5,696 bases of DNA from Methylomarinum sp. GTDB taxonomy: Bacteria > Pseudomonadota > Gammaproteobacteria > Methylococcales > Methylomonadaceae. The translations under genes and the position numbers were made by a program. Positions 1 through 5,695 of this stretch are shown in pieces; the stretch's first letter is position 1; each line of letters begins with the position of its first letter. Below the pieces are notes generated by a model, which saw only the letters and a program-made list of their open reading frames with translations, was not told the origin of the DNA and searched no databases. The stretch covers positions 1 through 5,696 of the forward strand of contig WTAG01000639.1 of NCBI GenBank assembly GCA_013139755.1, read 5' to 3'.

Positions 1-54
1 CAGCGCTAAATTTATTACTCTTTACCAAAAGACAGTCCGTTGACTAGATATATT

Positions 55-1044
55 TCACCTTTCATCTAATGTTTTAATAAACAAATTTTTATATTCGTTA
101 ATCATCCTATCTAAGGCAAACTGAGATTCAACTTTTACTCGATTATATTCACCCATTTCCTTTCTTAACGGAGCATTATCAGCCAATAAGTTCAATTTCT
201 CTGCAATAGCATCCACATCTCCAACAGAACATAAAAAACCACCTTTTCCTTCATCAATTAATTCTGGCATAGACGAACAATTTGATGCAACAACAGGCAA
301 TCCACAAGCCATAGCTTCTAATGCAGCTAAACTTAATCCTTCCCTTACCGTTGGAAATAACAAAATATCTGCCTGATTATATACCTCGGACATATTTTGG
401 TACTTTACCCTACCAATAGATTTAAGTTTTAAATGGGATAAAGTTGCGCCCATCCCCCTTAATCCTTCTGTGTATTGAATCGAAATATTGCTAGAAAGTC
501 TATCCGCAATAGACTCTAGCCAATGTGCGCCTTTACGCTTTGTTAAGTTCCCGCAAAACAACACATTAACCTCTTTATTGTTTCGCTTCTTTTTTGGAAA
601 AAATTTTTTTTGGTCAATACCATTATAAATAACTTGTATATCGTCTTTTAACCCCAGACTCTGTTTTGCTAAATTTGCCGTAAAGTGACTAACCGCCGTT
701 AATTGACATGCTTGTGAAATGGACAAGCTCGTAAACCACCTCAAATCAGTCATGTAATGGATAGATTGCAAGGGACTACTATACTGCCTCATAAACCTAT
801 CCAAAACATAATTATGAAAGGTAAGGATTAACGGGACATCTCGTCTTTTATGGAATATCCCGTAGTCTGGGGTTGTATGAATAATATCAGCCCGATTGAA
901 TCGACCGATAGGAAACAATATAGGGGGAAATAATGTCTTATATGGATTATAAGGAAGTACTTTATAATCATTAATATAATGCTCTATATTTTTATGCAAA
1001 ATATAGGCTCCATTTCCTGTTGCCATTGGACTGAATATCATCAT
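55..1044 (-). CDS. Family 4 glycosyltransferase (GT-B fold)
   Basis: Probable retaining glycosyltransferase that transfers a sugar from a nucleotide donor to the growing lipid-linked repeat unit at the cytoplasmic face of the inner membrane; donor and acceptor cannot be read from sequence. The 329-residue product has a GT4 layout. The N-terminal half carries the glycine-containing opening ATGNGAY (8-14) and TAVSHFT (116-122). The C-terminal donor-binding domain begins near VLFCGNLTKRKG (161-172) and has the EX7E motif, E235 and E243, in EGLSLAALEAMACGLPVVAS. Length is slightly short for GT4 but both ends look natural. It follows the family 2 glycosyltransferase by 12 bases. An AAGG at 1048-1051 sits only 3 bases before the first ATG but 6 before the second (1039-1041), so translation may start at Met2. 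It ends in TGA. Fold assignment is firm; specificity is unknown. Confidence 0.93.
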   Translation of the reverse strand: MMIFSPMATGNGAYILHKNIEHYINDYKVLPYNPYKTLFPPILFPIGRFNRADIIHTTPDYGIFHKRRDVPLILTFHNYVLDRFMRQYSSPLQSIHYMTDLRWFTSLSISQACQLTAVSHFTANLAKQSLGLKDDIQVIYNGIDQKKFFPKKKRNNKEVNVLFCGNLTKRKGAHWLESIADRLSSNISIQYTEGLRGMGATLSHLKLKSIGRVKYQNMSEVYNQADILLFPTVREGLSLAALEAMACGLPVVASNCSSMPELIDEGKGGFLCSVGDVDAIAEKLNLLADNAPLRKEMGEYNRVKVESQFALDRMINEYKNLFIKTLDER

Positions 1045-1056
1045 TAACCTTATGGA

Positions 1057-1977
1057 TTATCGCTTAGCAACGTTAAGCCCAGCTTTAAGCATCATCAATT
1101 CATAAAACATGACTGAACGCAATATAAAGCCAATCATTAGCAAGCCCATTTTAGTAAAATATGTATCAGCAAGATCATGTTGCCAAAACACTTTTATTGA
1201 ATTAAAAATTGACCCAATAGGCTTTGATACTTCACCTAAATTTAGTCCCCCATCATTAATTTTCAGCATATTATATCGCCCACCAGTGACTCTACGAGCC
1301 TGCTTTATCAAGGAAATTAAAGATGTTCTAACTGGATGGCTAACTATTGCTTTTTCACTGTACTGCAAAAGATAACCTTTATTATATACACGGCGCCCCC
1401 ATTCAAGGTCTCCTCCTGATTTTAAATCGGCATTAAAGTCACCAACGGAATTCAAAACATTTCTTTTAGTAAAAATATTAGCCGTAACACCAAAATGACG
1501 CTCTTTTACTAATGTCTGTTGATTAAAGCCTGAAATTAATTGATAGGTTTCTACCATTGTAGCTTTACCAGAGTGTTCTATAGACATTTCGACCTCGCCT
1601 GCAACAAGGCCATTGTTATCATCTGAACTTAATGCAAGTACACCTTCTTCCAGCCAATTACTTTTTGGAATACAATCTGAATCAGTAAATGCAAGTATTT
1701 CAGATTTTGCATTTTTTATTCCTGTATTTCGGGCTATATAAGAACCAGGTCGGGCTTCTCTTAAATAAGTGGCTTTAGAAAACGCGGTTAAAACATCGGT
1801 CACATCTTCAGTTGAACCATTATCAACTACAATTATTTCATACAAATAAGAAGGATACGATTGCCGGTAAAGTGCCGTAAGGCATTTGAACAATTGATCC
1901 GTATTATTGTATACAGGAATAATGACTGAAACAGTGGGAAAATCATCATGACAAGTAGCATTCTTTTTCATAGGCAT
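1057..1977 (-). CDS. Family 2 glycosyltransferase (GT-A fold)
   Basis: Inverting GT2-type glycosyltransferase, expected to act on a lipid-linked sugar intermediate at the inner membrane. Visible in the 306 residues: the N-terminal nucleotide-binding strand VSVIIPVYNN (16-25), VVDNGS (50-55) with D52, ARNTGI (82-87), the metal-binding DXD in FTDSDC (D99, D101), and a probable catalytic-base segment GGDLEWGRRV (188-197). KQARRVTGG (225-233) occupies the place of the usual QxxRW-like helix. Residues about 277-297 are hydrophobic and may anchor the C-terminus to the membrane. It lies 9 bases after the acetyltransferase stop and 12 before the next gene. The ribosome binding site is weak (GAGA overlapping the upstream TGA), which suggests translational coupling. 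A second ATG at codon 3 (1969-1971) is an alternative start. The sugar transferred cannot be told from sequence. Confidence 0.94.
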   Translation of the reverse strand: MPMKKNATCHDDFPTVSVIIPVYNNTDQLFKCLTALYRQSYPSYLYEIIVVDNGSTEDVTDVLTAFSKATYLREARPGSYIARNTGIKNAKSEILAFTDSDCIPKSNWLEEGVLALSSDDNNGLVAGEVEMSIEHSGKATMVETYQLISGFNQQTLVKERHFGVTANIFTKRNVLNSVGDFNADLKSGGDLEWGRRVYNKGYLLQYSEKAIVSHPVRTSLISLIKQARRVTGGRYNMLKINDGGLNLGEVSKPIGSIFNSIKVFWQHDLADTYFTKMGLLMIGFILRSVMFYELMMLKAGLNVAKR

Positions 1978-1986
1978 TATTGTTTC

Positions 1987-2385
1987 TCAGTGGAACTGCT
2001 TTGCAGCTTTCAACTTCAGATAATGTTCAATATTTCTCTGAGAAAAAACCTTGGCAGGATGGCCTCCAGCAATAGCATATTTGGGAATATCATTGACCAC
2101 GACACTACCCGCTTGAATAATTGCCCCCTCACCTATGGTTACTCCTCCCAATATAATGACTCTACTGCCAATCAAAACACAATCCTCAATAAAGATATTT
2201 TTATAGATATAGCTATCATCATAGGGTATTTTCAATCCAGTATTATAATTATGCTCTTGAGTAATCATTAAACAATTAGCCCCTGAATGAAAATTATCTC
2301 CAATCTCGACTTTACCCAGAATAGACATACCATTGAAATTAATATTCTCCCCCAAATAAGCATTTGGGCCAACCGATGTGTGCAT
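1987..2385 (-). CDS. Hexapeptide-repeat O-acetyltransferase, probably N-terminally shortened by a frameshift
   Basis: Left-handed beta-helix acyltransferase of the WcaF/maltose O-acetyltransferase-like group. By family it would move acetyl from acetyl-CoA to a sugar hydroxyl of the polysaccharide, working as a trimer. In 132 residues one sees successive hexapeptide turns (VGPNAYLGENINF, ILGKVEIGDNFHSG), the QEHNY segment (43-47) with the probable catalytic His45, then VLIGSRVIILGGVTIGEGAI and the typical closing GSVVV, AGGHPAKVF and a charged C-terminal helix ending in FH. The C-terminus is intact. The N-terminus is short: members I recall carry several tens of residues ahead of the first turn. 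A TAA lies five codons upstream in frame, so this frame cannot be extended. The missing part appears at 2381-2470 in another frame. AAGGA at 2395-2399, 9 bases from ATG, could still start this shortened product. Function of the short form is doubtful because a full first coil is lacking. Confidence 0.82.
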   Translation of the reverse strand: MHTSVGPNAYLGENINFNGMSILGKVEIGDNFHSGANCLMITQEHNYNTGLKIPYDDSYIYKNIFIEDCVLIGSRVIILGGVTIGEGAIIQAGSVVVNDIPKYAIAGGHPAKVFSQRNIEHYLKLKAAKQFH

Positions 2386-2470
2386 TAACTTGTATCCTTA
2401 CTTTTAGACTCTTTACCTGTCTCATAACTAGCAAAGTCCAAATTTTAGCCATTAGTTTTTTTCTTACCAT
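2381..2470 (-). pseudogene. Out-of-frame 5' end of the acetyltransferase gene
   Basis: Thirty codons starting at ATG 2468-2470 read without a stop up to a (CA)3 run at 2377-2382. They encode a basic, partly hydrophobic peptide beginning MVRKKLMAKIWTLL and ending KSLKVRIQVNA. This is the kind of N-terminal helix followed by a strand that precedes the beta-helix in related acetyltransferases. Continuing in this frame gives only nonsense and a stop at 2339-2341. Adding one CA unit to the run would give NAH followed by TSVGPNAYLG in the acetyltransferase frame and a protein of 161 residues. The ATG lies 2 bases beyond the pre-insertion stop of the 450-residue protein, matching the tight spacing elsewhere in the operon. 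That this is the old start is inference from frame, spacing and recalled family shape, not from an alignment. Confidence 0.55.
2395..2399 (-). promoter_or_regulatory. Ribosome binding site for the internal acetyltransferase start
   Basis: AAGGA on the minus strand, 9 bases before ATG 2383-2385. It is one of the better Shine-Dalgarno matches in the window and is the reason the shortened acetyltransferase may still be translated. It may be fortuitous, since it falls within codons of the out-of-frame upstream reading (GTA AGG ATA). Confidence 0.5.
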
Positions 2471-2472
2471 TA

Positions 2473-2476
2473 TTAA
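2473..2476. repeat. Target site duplication TTAA, left copy
   Basis: TTAA directly abuts the GGAAGC end of the insertion sequence and matches the TTAA at 3652-3655. It fits the YTAR target consensus of the IS5 group. TTAA is palindromic and AT-rich, so a chance match is possible, but its exact position at both ends argues for a true duplication. Confidence 0.85.
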
Positions 2477-2491
2477 GGAAGCTCTGAAAAA
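2477..2491. repeat. Left terminal inverted repeat of the IS
   Basis: GGAAGCTCTGAAAAA pairs with the inverse complement of the right end, GGAACCTCTGATTAA, with 12 of 15 positions identical (mismatches at 5, 12 and 13). This end lies downstream of the transposase gene. Its first seven bases recur inverted at 2547-2553 (AGCTTCC), a subterminal copy. Confidence 0.92.
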
Positions 2492-2519
2492 CTAGGATTT
2501 AATCTACCTAAGCTAAAAA

Positions 2520-2547
2520 ATGATATTTTTTTGAAAAAAGACATCAA
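2520..2547 (-). promoter_or_regulatory. Possible outward-facing promoter at the IS left end
   Basis: On the minus strand TTGATG (2542-2547, 4 of 6 match to TTGACA) and TATCAT (2520-2525, 5 of 6 match to TATAAT) are separated by 16 bases. They point out of the element toward the acetyltransferase and the two glycosyltransferases. The region is very AT-rich, so chance matches are easy; this is a pattern match only. Confidence 0.3.
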
Positions 2548-2574
2548 GCTTCCTCCGATTTATTGATTTTATTT

Positions 2575-2608
2575 CCCATAAATAGATGATAAACACCTAA
2601 TTTATGGG
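2575..2608. repeat. Inverted repeat inside the IS (9-bp arms)
   Basis: CCCATAAAT at 2575-2583 is the exact reverse complement of ATTTATGGG at 2600-2608, with 16 bases between. It lies just after the transposase gene. No T run follows in either direction, so it is not a standard intrinsic terminator; it could be a transcript-folding element or a protein-binding site. Confidence 0.6.
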
Positions 2609-2618
2609 GATTTCAGAT

Positions 2619-2637
2619 GCACCTATCCTGTAGGTGC
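2619..2637 (-). repeat. Hairpin overlapping the transposase stop codon
   Basis: GCACCTA and TAGGTGC are perfect 7-bp arms around a 5-base loop. On the transposase transcript the stem begins in the last codons and the TAG stop lies in the descending arm. Such hairpins may block read-through or stabilise the mRNA end. There is no T run after it, so a rho-independent terminator is not supported. Confidence 0.6.
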
Positions 2638-3579
2638 TAATAATTTCTGCCTAACATGGTATAGATTTGCCAGTGCCATGAGTGAAAATACCTGGGCTCC
2701 ATTTTTTTGAATGCCTCTGTATCGTGTTTTACGATAACCAAACTGACACTTTATAATTCTAAAGGGATGCTCTACTTTAGATCGTATAGAGGCATGCTTT
2801 TTATTTCGTTTATTTTGCATTGATGATAGTTTCTTCTTGGGCTTTGCTTTTTCCATTACCGCCCAATAAACACCTGCCTTTCGAGCTGCCTTTTTGAGCT
2901 TTTCATTTACGTAACCTTTATCACCAAAAATAGCCCTATCATCTTCCCTAATAAGGAGGCTGGTTACTTTAGCATCATGCGTTTTTGCCGTTGTGACCCC
3001 CACTGTGTGTATCAGTCCGCTATGAGCATCAACGCTAATGTGGGCTTTCATACCAAAGTGCCATGTATTGCCTTTTTTAGTCGAACTCATTTCTGGGTCA
3101 CGCTTCTTTTCTTTATTCTTGGTTGAGGATGGTGCGTGAATAATTGTTGCATCAACGATGCTTCCACCTGCTAACAAGAGCCCTTGTTCTTCTAAATAGA
3201 TATTAACATCTTCAAAGATACCACTGGTTAAATGGTGCTTTTCGAGTAAATGACGGAAATTAAGAATCGTTGTTTCATCGGGTATCGCATCATCACCTAA
3301 TTCAAGTCCTGCAAACCTGCGCATTGATTCAATATCGTAAAGTGACTCTTCAGCCGCAGGGTCTGATAATCCATACCATTGCTGTAAAAAATAAATGCGT
3401 AACATCACTTCTAGCGGCATAGGTCTTCGACCTTTGCCTGCTTTAGGGTAATGAGGCTTAATTAAATTTAGCAACCGTGACCAAGGAACCACTTGCTCCA
3501 TTTCATGTAAAAATTTTTCTCGCTTTGTTTGTTTCTTTTTATGTTCATAAGTCAGGGAAGCAAAGCTGAGTTGTTTCAT
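2623..3579 (-). CDS. IS5-family DDE transposase
   Basis: Cut-and-paste type transposase that binds the element's ends and moves it. The 318 residues begin with the IS5-typical stretch leading to MEQVVPW (27-33) and a DUF772-like N-terminal DNA-binding domain (GRRPMPLEVMLRIYFLQQWY, about 50-69, then SDPAAEESLYD). The RNase H-like catalytic domain follows: first Asp in IVDATII (D143), second in FGDKGY (D220), third acidic residue in SKVEHPFRIIK (E270). R266 and K277 give the R(3)E(6)K signature. All three catalytic residues are present and length is normal, so it looks active. The ATG start is preceded by a weak GGAA about 8 bases away, usual for transposases. It ends 146 bases from the left end and starts 72 bases from the right end of the element. 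Confidence 0.97.
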   Translation of the reverse strand: MKQLSFASLTYEHKKKQTKREKFLHEMEQVVPWSRLLNLIKPHYPKAGKGRRPMPLEVMLRIYFLQQWYGLSDPAAEESLYDIESMRRFAGLELGDDAIPDETTILNFRHLLEKHHLTSGIFEDVNIYLEEQGLLLAGGSIVDATIIHAPSSTKNKEKKRDPEMSSTKKGNTWHFGMKAHISVDAHSGLIHTVGVTTAKTHDAKVTSLLIREDDRAIFGDKGYVNEKLKKAARKAGVYWAVMEKAKPKKKLSSMQNKRNKKHASIRSKVEHPFRIIKCQFGYRKTRYRGIQKNGAQVFSLMALANLYHVRQKLLAPTG

Positions 3580-3615
3580 TTTCGTGGTTCCAGGTTCGTC
3601 TGTTGTGATGGTGTT

Positions 3616-3644
3616 ATTATCTCATTTATGTGGGACTTAATCAG
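3616..3644 (-). promoter_or_regulatory. Probable weak transposase promoter
   Basis: GATAAT (minus strand, 3616-3621; 5 of 6 to TATAAT) lies 17 bases from CTGATT (3639-3644; 3 of 6 to TTGACA), whose hexamer falls inside the right terminal repeat. Distance to the transposase ATG is about 36 bases. Placing the -35 in the terminal repeat is common for insertion sequences. Prediction by eye only. Confidence 0.4.
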
Positions 3645-3651
3645 AGGTTCC
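3637..3651. repeat. Right terminal inverted repeat of the IS
   Basis: Read inward on the minus strand it is GGAACCTCTGATTAA, matching the left end at 12 of 15 positions. It abuts TTAA at 3652. This end lies upstream of the transposase gene and probably contributes its -35 region. Confidence 0.92.
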
Positions 3652-3655
3652 TTAA
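3652..3655. repeat. Target site duplication TTAA, right copy
   Basis: Second copy of the TTAA flanking the element. On the minus strand its first-read bases complete the last sense codon (ATT) and then supply the TAA stop (3652-3654) of the 450-residue protein, so the duplication leaves that protein's end unchanged. Confidence 0.85.
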
Positions 3656-5004
3656 ATAACCGAACAAGTCTCATCAGATTCTAACTTTAAATCTTCTGGA
3701 TTAATAAAGATAGAGCCATATCTCTCAAGGCTGTGCGATTTAATGTATGTGTCCATGTATTCAATACCTGGCAAATCAAACAGCATTGGTTTGCAGCCAA
3801 ACATGTCCCCTTCATATATAGCAGTTGAGAAAACGCCAGCCATAAATTCTGATTTTGAAAATTCCTCATACAAATTGCATTCTGTTAATACTGTAAAATT
3901 ACTTAGCTTTGACAGTTCTATTAACACCCGGTACTGATGCCATCTAGCATATTCACCGGGATGCAACTTATAGTAAACATCCATATCTTTAAAAACACTA
4001 AAATTTTCCAATAAGGTATTTGCAAGCTGATCTCCTAAAACACCTTGTGACAAAACAATTATTCTATTTTTCTGTTTTTTAAAATCAGTATATTTATTTT
4101 TTTCATATTCTAAATATTTGAAACCATAGTTCTTGATATTATTTGATGGAATTGGAAGTTTAATTAAATTTTTCCAAAAATCATCCCAGACATAAAACTC
4201 ATCCGGAAAGTAATCAAGAGGCTTTGAACGTGCAGGAAAACTATAACCCAAATGATACTGACTAAATGTACCATGTTGAATTTCAACAACTTTTATACCT
4301 AACTTTCTAGCCACACTAATAATAGCTGATTTTTCATATGAAACAATCAGGTAAATAGTCTCAGCTTTAATCTTATTAAATAGAAGTTCAAATTGATAAC
4401 TTAATGCTCTGAACTCTCTAACAAAACACTCAAACTTTTGGTTGAAATTAATTTTTACCCCTGTTTCAGAAAAAATTTCATTCTCTAAAACAAACAAAAA
4501 CTTTCTTTCTTTTTTGCTTAATCGGCATGTAAAAAATGGTTTAACAATCAGGTTGGATAAACAAAAAAAATCCATATATTTCTTATATGAATTTTTCTGA
4601 GCGTTATGTTTACCTAGGTAAAAAAACTCTAAAACAGAAACATTAACATTAGAATCCCGTAGTTCATTGATTAAAAAATCACTGTAAATATCAATATACT
4701 TTCCCTCTATATTTACGGTTCGAGAGTGAGGAAAAACTAAAGCATCTGATTTTTTTAAAAAAAATGGATTATAAATCAAACTATTTTTTACAATGCTGAA
4801 TAAATTTATAATTTTATCTTTGTACGAAAACTTGGTATGAGGTAATGAATAAATTCCTAACTCCTGAGCCAATTCATAATAAATAGTGACTCTCATCGCC
4901 TGCCAGGGTTTTACACCTTGAATATCGAAATCGAGCAAGTCATATTTTTCTTCAATAGACCATATATACTCACATAAACTCTTAATAGACTTTACTTGTC
5001 TCAA
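3652..5004 (-). CDS. Putative GT-B-fold polysaccharide biosynthesis protein, function unassigned
   Basis: I do not recognise a characterised homologue. The 450 residues look like a soluble two-domain enzyme of the broad group that includes polysialyltransferase-like and KpsC/KpsS or CDP-glycerol transferase-like proteins. The C-terminal half has EIQHGTFSQYHLGYSFP (241-257, with QHG), a conserved-looking FYVWDDFW (270-277), YYKLHPGEY (344-352) and VFSTAIYEGDMFG (391-403). In those groups the HP and S/T...E motifs line the nucleotide-sugar or CMP site. The N-terminal half, opening with LLDFDIQGVKPWQAMR (23-38), has no recognised motif. No signal peptide or membrane segment is evident. Start is TTG, one base after the flippase TGA, chosen because AAAGGG lies 7 bases upstream and the next in-frame Met is residue 37, inside the conserved-looking start. 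It ends at TAA within the IS target duplication. It may be a glycosyltransferase of this repeat unit; that is inference. Confidence 0.82.
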   Translation of the reverse strand: MRQVKSIKSLCEYIWSIEEKYDLLDFDIQGVKPWQAMRVTIYYELAQELGIYSLPHTKFSYKDKIINLFSIVKNSLIYNPFFLKKSDALVFPHSRTVNIEGKYIDIYSDFLINELRDSNVNVSVLEFFYLGKHNAQKNSYKKYMDFFCLSNLIVKPFFTCRLSKKERKFLFVLENEIFSETGVKINFNQKFECFVREFRALSYQFELLFNKIKAETIYLIVSYEKSAIISVARKLGIKVVEIQHGTFSQYHLGYSFPARSKPLDYFPDEFYVWDDFWKNLIKLPIPSNNIKNYGFKYLEYEKNKYTDFKKQKNRIIVLSQGVLGDQLANTLLENFSVFKDMDVYYKLHPGEYARWHQYRVLIELSKLSNFTVLTECNLYEEFSKSEFMAGVFSTAIYEGDMFGCKPMLFDLPGIEYMDTYIKSHSLERYGSIFINPEDLKLESDETCSVI

Positions 5005-5005
5005 A

Positions 5006-5695
5006 TCATAACCCTTTGTTAGAATCTATTCCCATGAACCAGGGCATTGGATAGTTTTTATTTTGGTACCAAAAAACCATAGTTGCGCTAACTAAAAATG
5101 AAATTACCGTTGCGTATGTTGCGCCTATTGCACCAAACTCAATTATCAAAAAATAATTTAATACTATGTTAATAATTGCTGCAAACACTGTACTTACTGC
5201 TAAAAACCACGTGCGACTGATATGTACTAAATAGGGAAAAAATATTTTATATATTCCCTGTACAGCATAGCCTAATGCTATCCAAAAAATAAACTGTCCA
5301 GAATCGAAAAAGCTTTCTGTTACCATAAAAGGCAAAATAAGTTTCGCCATCCATGATGTCATTCCGGCCAATATAAATACAGCTACAATATACAGATATG
5401 TGTACTTAACTATTTCTCTTTTCTTGCAATCGCTGGCATCAATTATACTTTTATAAAACCAAGGTCCCCATGCCTTTATAAAAGAATCAGTGAAAAGAGC
5501 AATAATTTTACCAAAACTATACCCTATAGCATAAAAACCAACACTTTCTAAACTAATCATATGCTCAATAAAAAGCCTATCACTCATACCCATTACAATC
5601 CCACCAAGTATATGAGGAATAAGTGGTAAAGAGAGGTTTAGTATTGAACGGACTTTTTCTCTACTAAATTTCAACCTAATGTAATTTCGTTTGTA
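5006..5695 (-). CDS. wzx: Wzx-type polysaccharide flippase, C-terminal half (partial)
   Basis: Integral membrane flippase of the MOP superfamily, which moves undecaprenyl-diphosphate-linked repeat units across the inner membrane. Only the last 229 residues are in the window: the frame is open to the right edge, and the TTG at 5672-5674 is an internal Leu codon, not a start (upstream codons read YKRNYIR before LKFSREKV). Full Wzx proteins run about 400-480 residues, so roughly half is outside. About six hydrophobic segments can be seen. Counting from that Leu, they lie near 14-32, 41-62, 91-113, 126-147, 155-178 and 183-203. The SDRLFI segment (31-36) after the first of these, and LNYFLI...FGAIGATYATVISF near the end, are typical of Wzx C-terminal halves. 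It ends with TGA one base ahead of the TTG of the next gene. Substrate cannot be deduced. Confidence 0.9.
   Translation of the reverse strand, partial: YKRNYIRLKFSREKVRSILNLSLPLIPHILGGIVMGMSDRLFIEHMISLESVGFYAIGYSFGKIIALFTDSFIKAWGPWFYKSIIDASDCKKREIVKYTYLYIVAVFILAGMTSWMAKLILPFMVTESFFDSGQFIFWIALGYAVQGIYKIFFPYLVHISRTWFLAVSTVFAAIINIVLNYFLIIEFGAIGATYATVISFLVSATMVFWYQNKNYPMPWFMGIDSNKGL
5012..5017 (-). promoter_or_regulatory. Ribosome binding site supporting the TTG start
   Basis: AAAGGG on the minus strand, 7 bases before TTG 5002-5004, inside the last codons of the flippase gene. An ATG at 5007-5009 is closer but runs into TGA after two codons, so the TTG is the better start for the 450-residue protein. 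Confidence 0.65.

Larger units (their letters stand above)
2477..3651 (-). mobile_element. Complete IS5-family insertion sequence (1175 bp)
   Basis: The element has GGAAGCTCTGA at its left end and TCAGAGGTTCC at its right end, one long transposase gene between them, and TTAA on both flanks. Length, single ORF, DDE transposase and 4-bp YTAR duplication are those of the IS5 subgroup of the IS5 family. It sits between the 450-residue protein gene and the acetyltransferase gene in the same orientation as the operon. Intact ends and an intact transposase point to a fairly recent insertion. By eye its base composition is less AT-rich than the neighbouring polysaccharide genes, consistent with a different origin. 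The 146 bases after the transposase gene are noncoding and hold AT-rich inverted repeats and a possible outward promoter. I cannot give its registered IS name. Confidence 0.95.

Noticed and set aside
1..28. Possible TTG start at 26-28 (minus strand) of a further gene running off the left edge, with GGA about 7 bases upstream
   Set aside because: Only nine codons are visible; too short to support a gene, although the operon probably continues in this direction.
1109..1375. Plus-strand open frame of 88 codons
   Set aside because: Lies entirely opposite the family 2 glycosyltransferase, whose motifs are clear; no recognisable protein features.
1948..2271. Plus-strand open frame of 107 codons
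   Set aside because: Antisense to the acetyltransferase and the start of the glycosyltransferase; low-complexity product with no domain.
2515..2531. A-run/T-run hairpin resembling a terminator
   Set aside because: The stem is only A-T pairs, giving little stability; better explained as AT-rich IS end sequence.
3652..3660. Truncation of the 450-residue protein by the insertion sequence
   Set aside because: Joining the two flanks with a single TTAA still gives the same TAA stop, so the protein end is original.
3687..3937. Two short frames (minus 3687-3869, plus 3743-3937)
   Set aside because: Both are shadows of the conserved C-terminal region of the 450-residue protein.
5672..5674. TTG as the start codon of the flippase
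   Set aside because: The frame stays open to the window edge and the product lacks the N-terminal half of a Wzx protein, so the gene is cut by the edge and this codon is an internal Leu.
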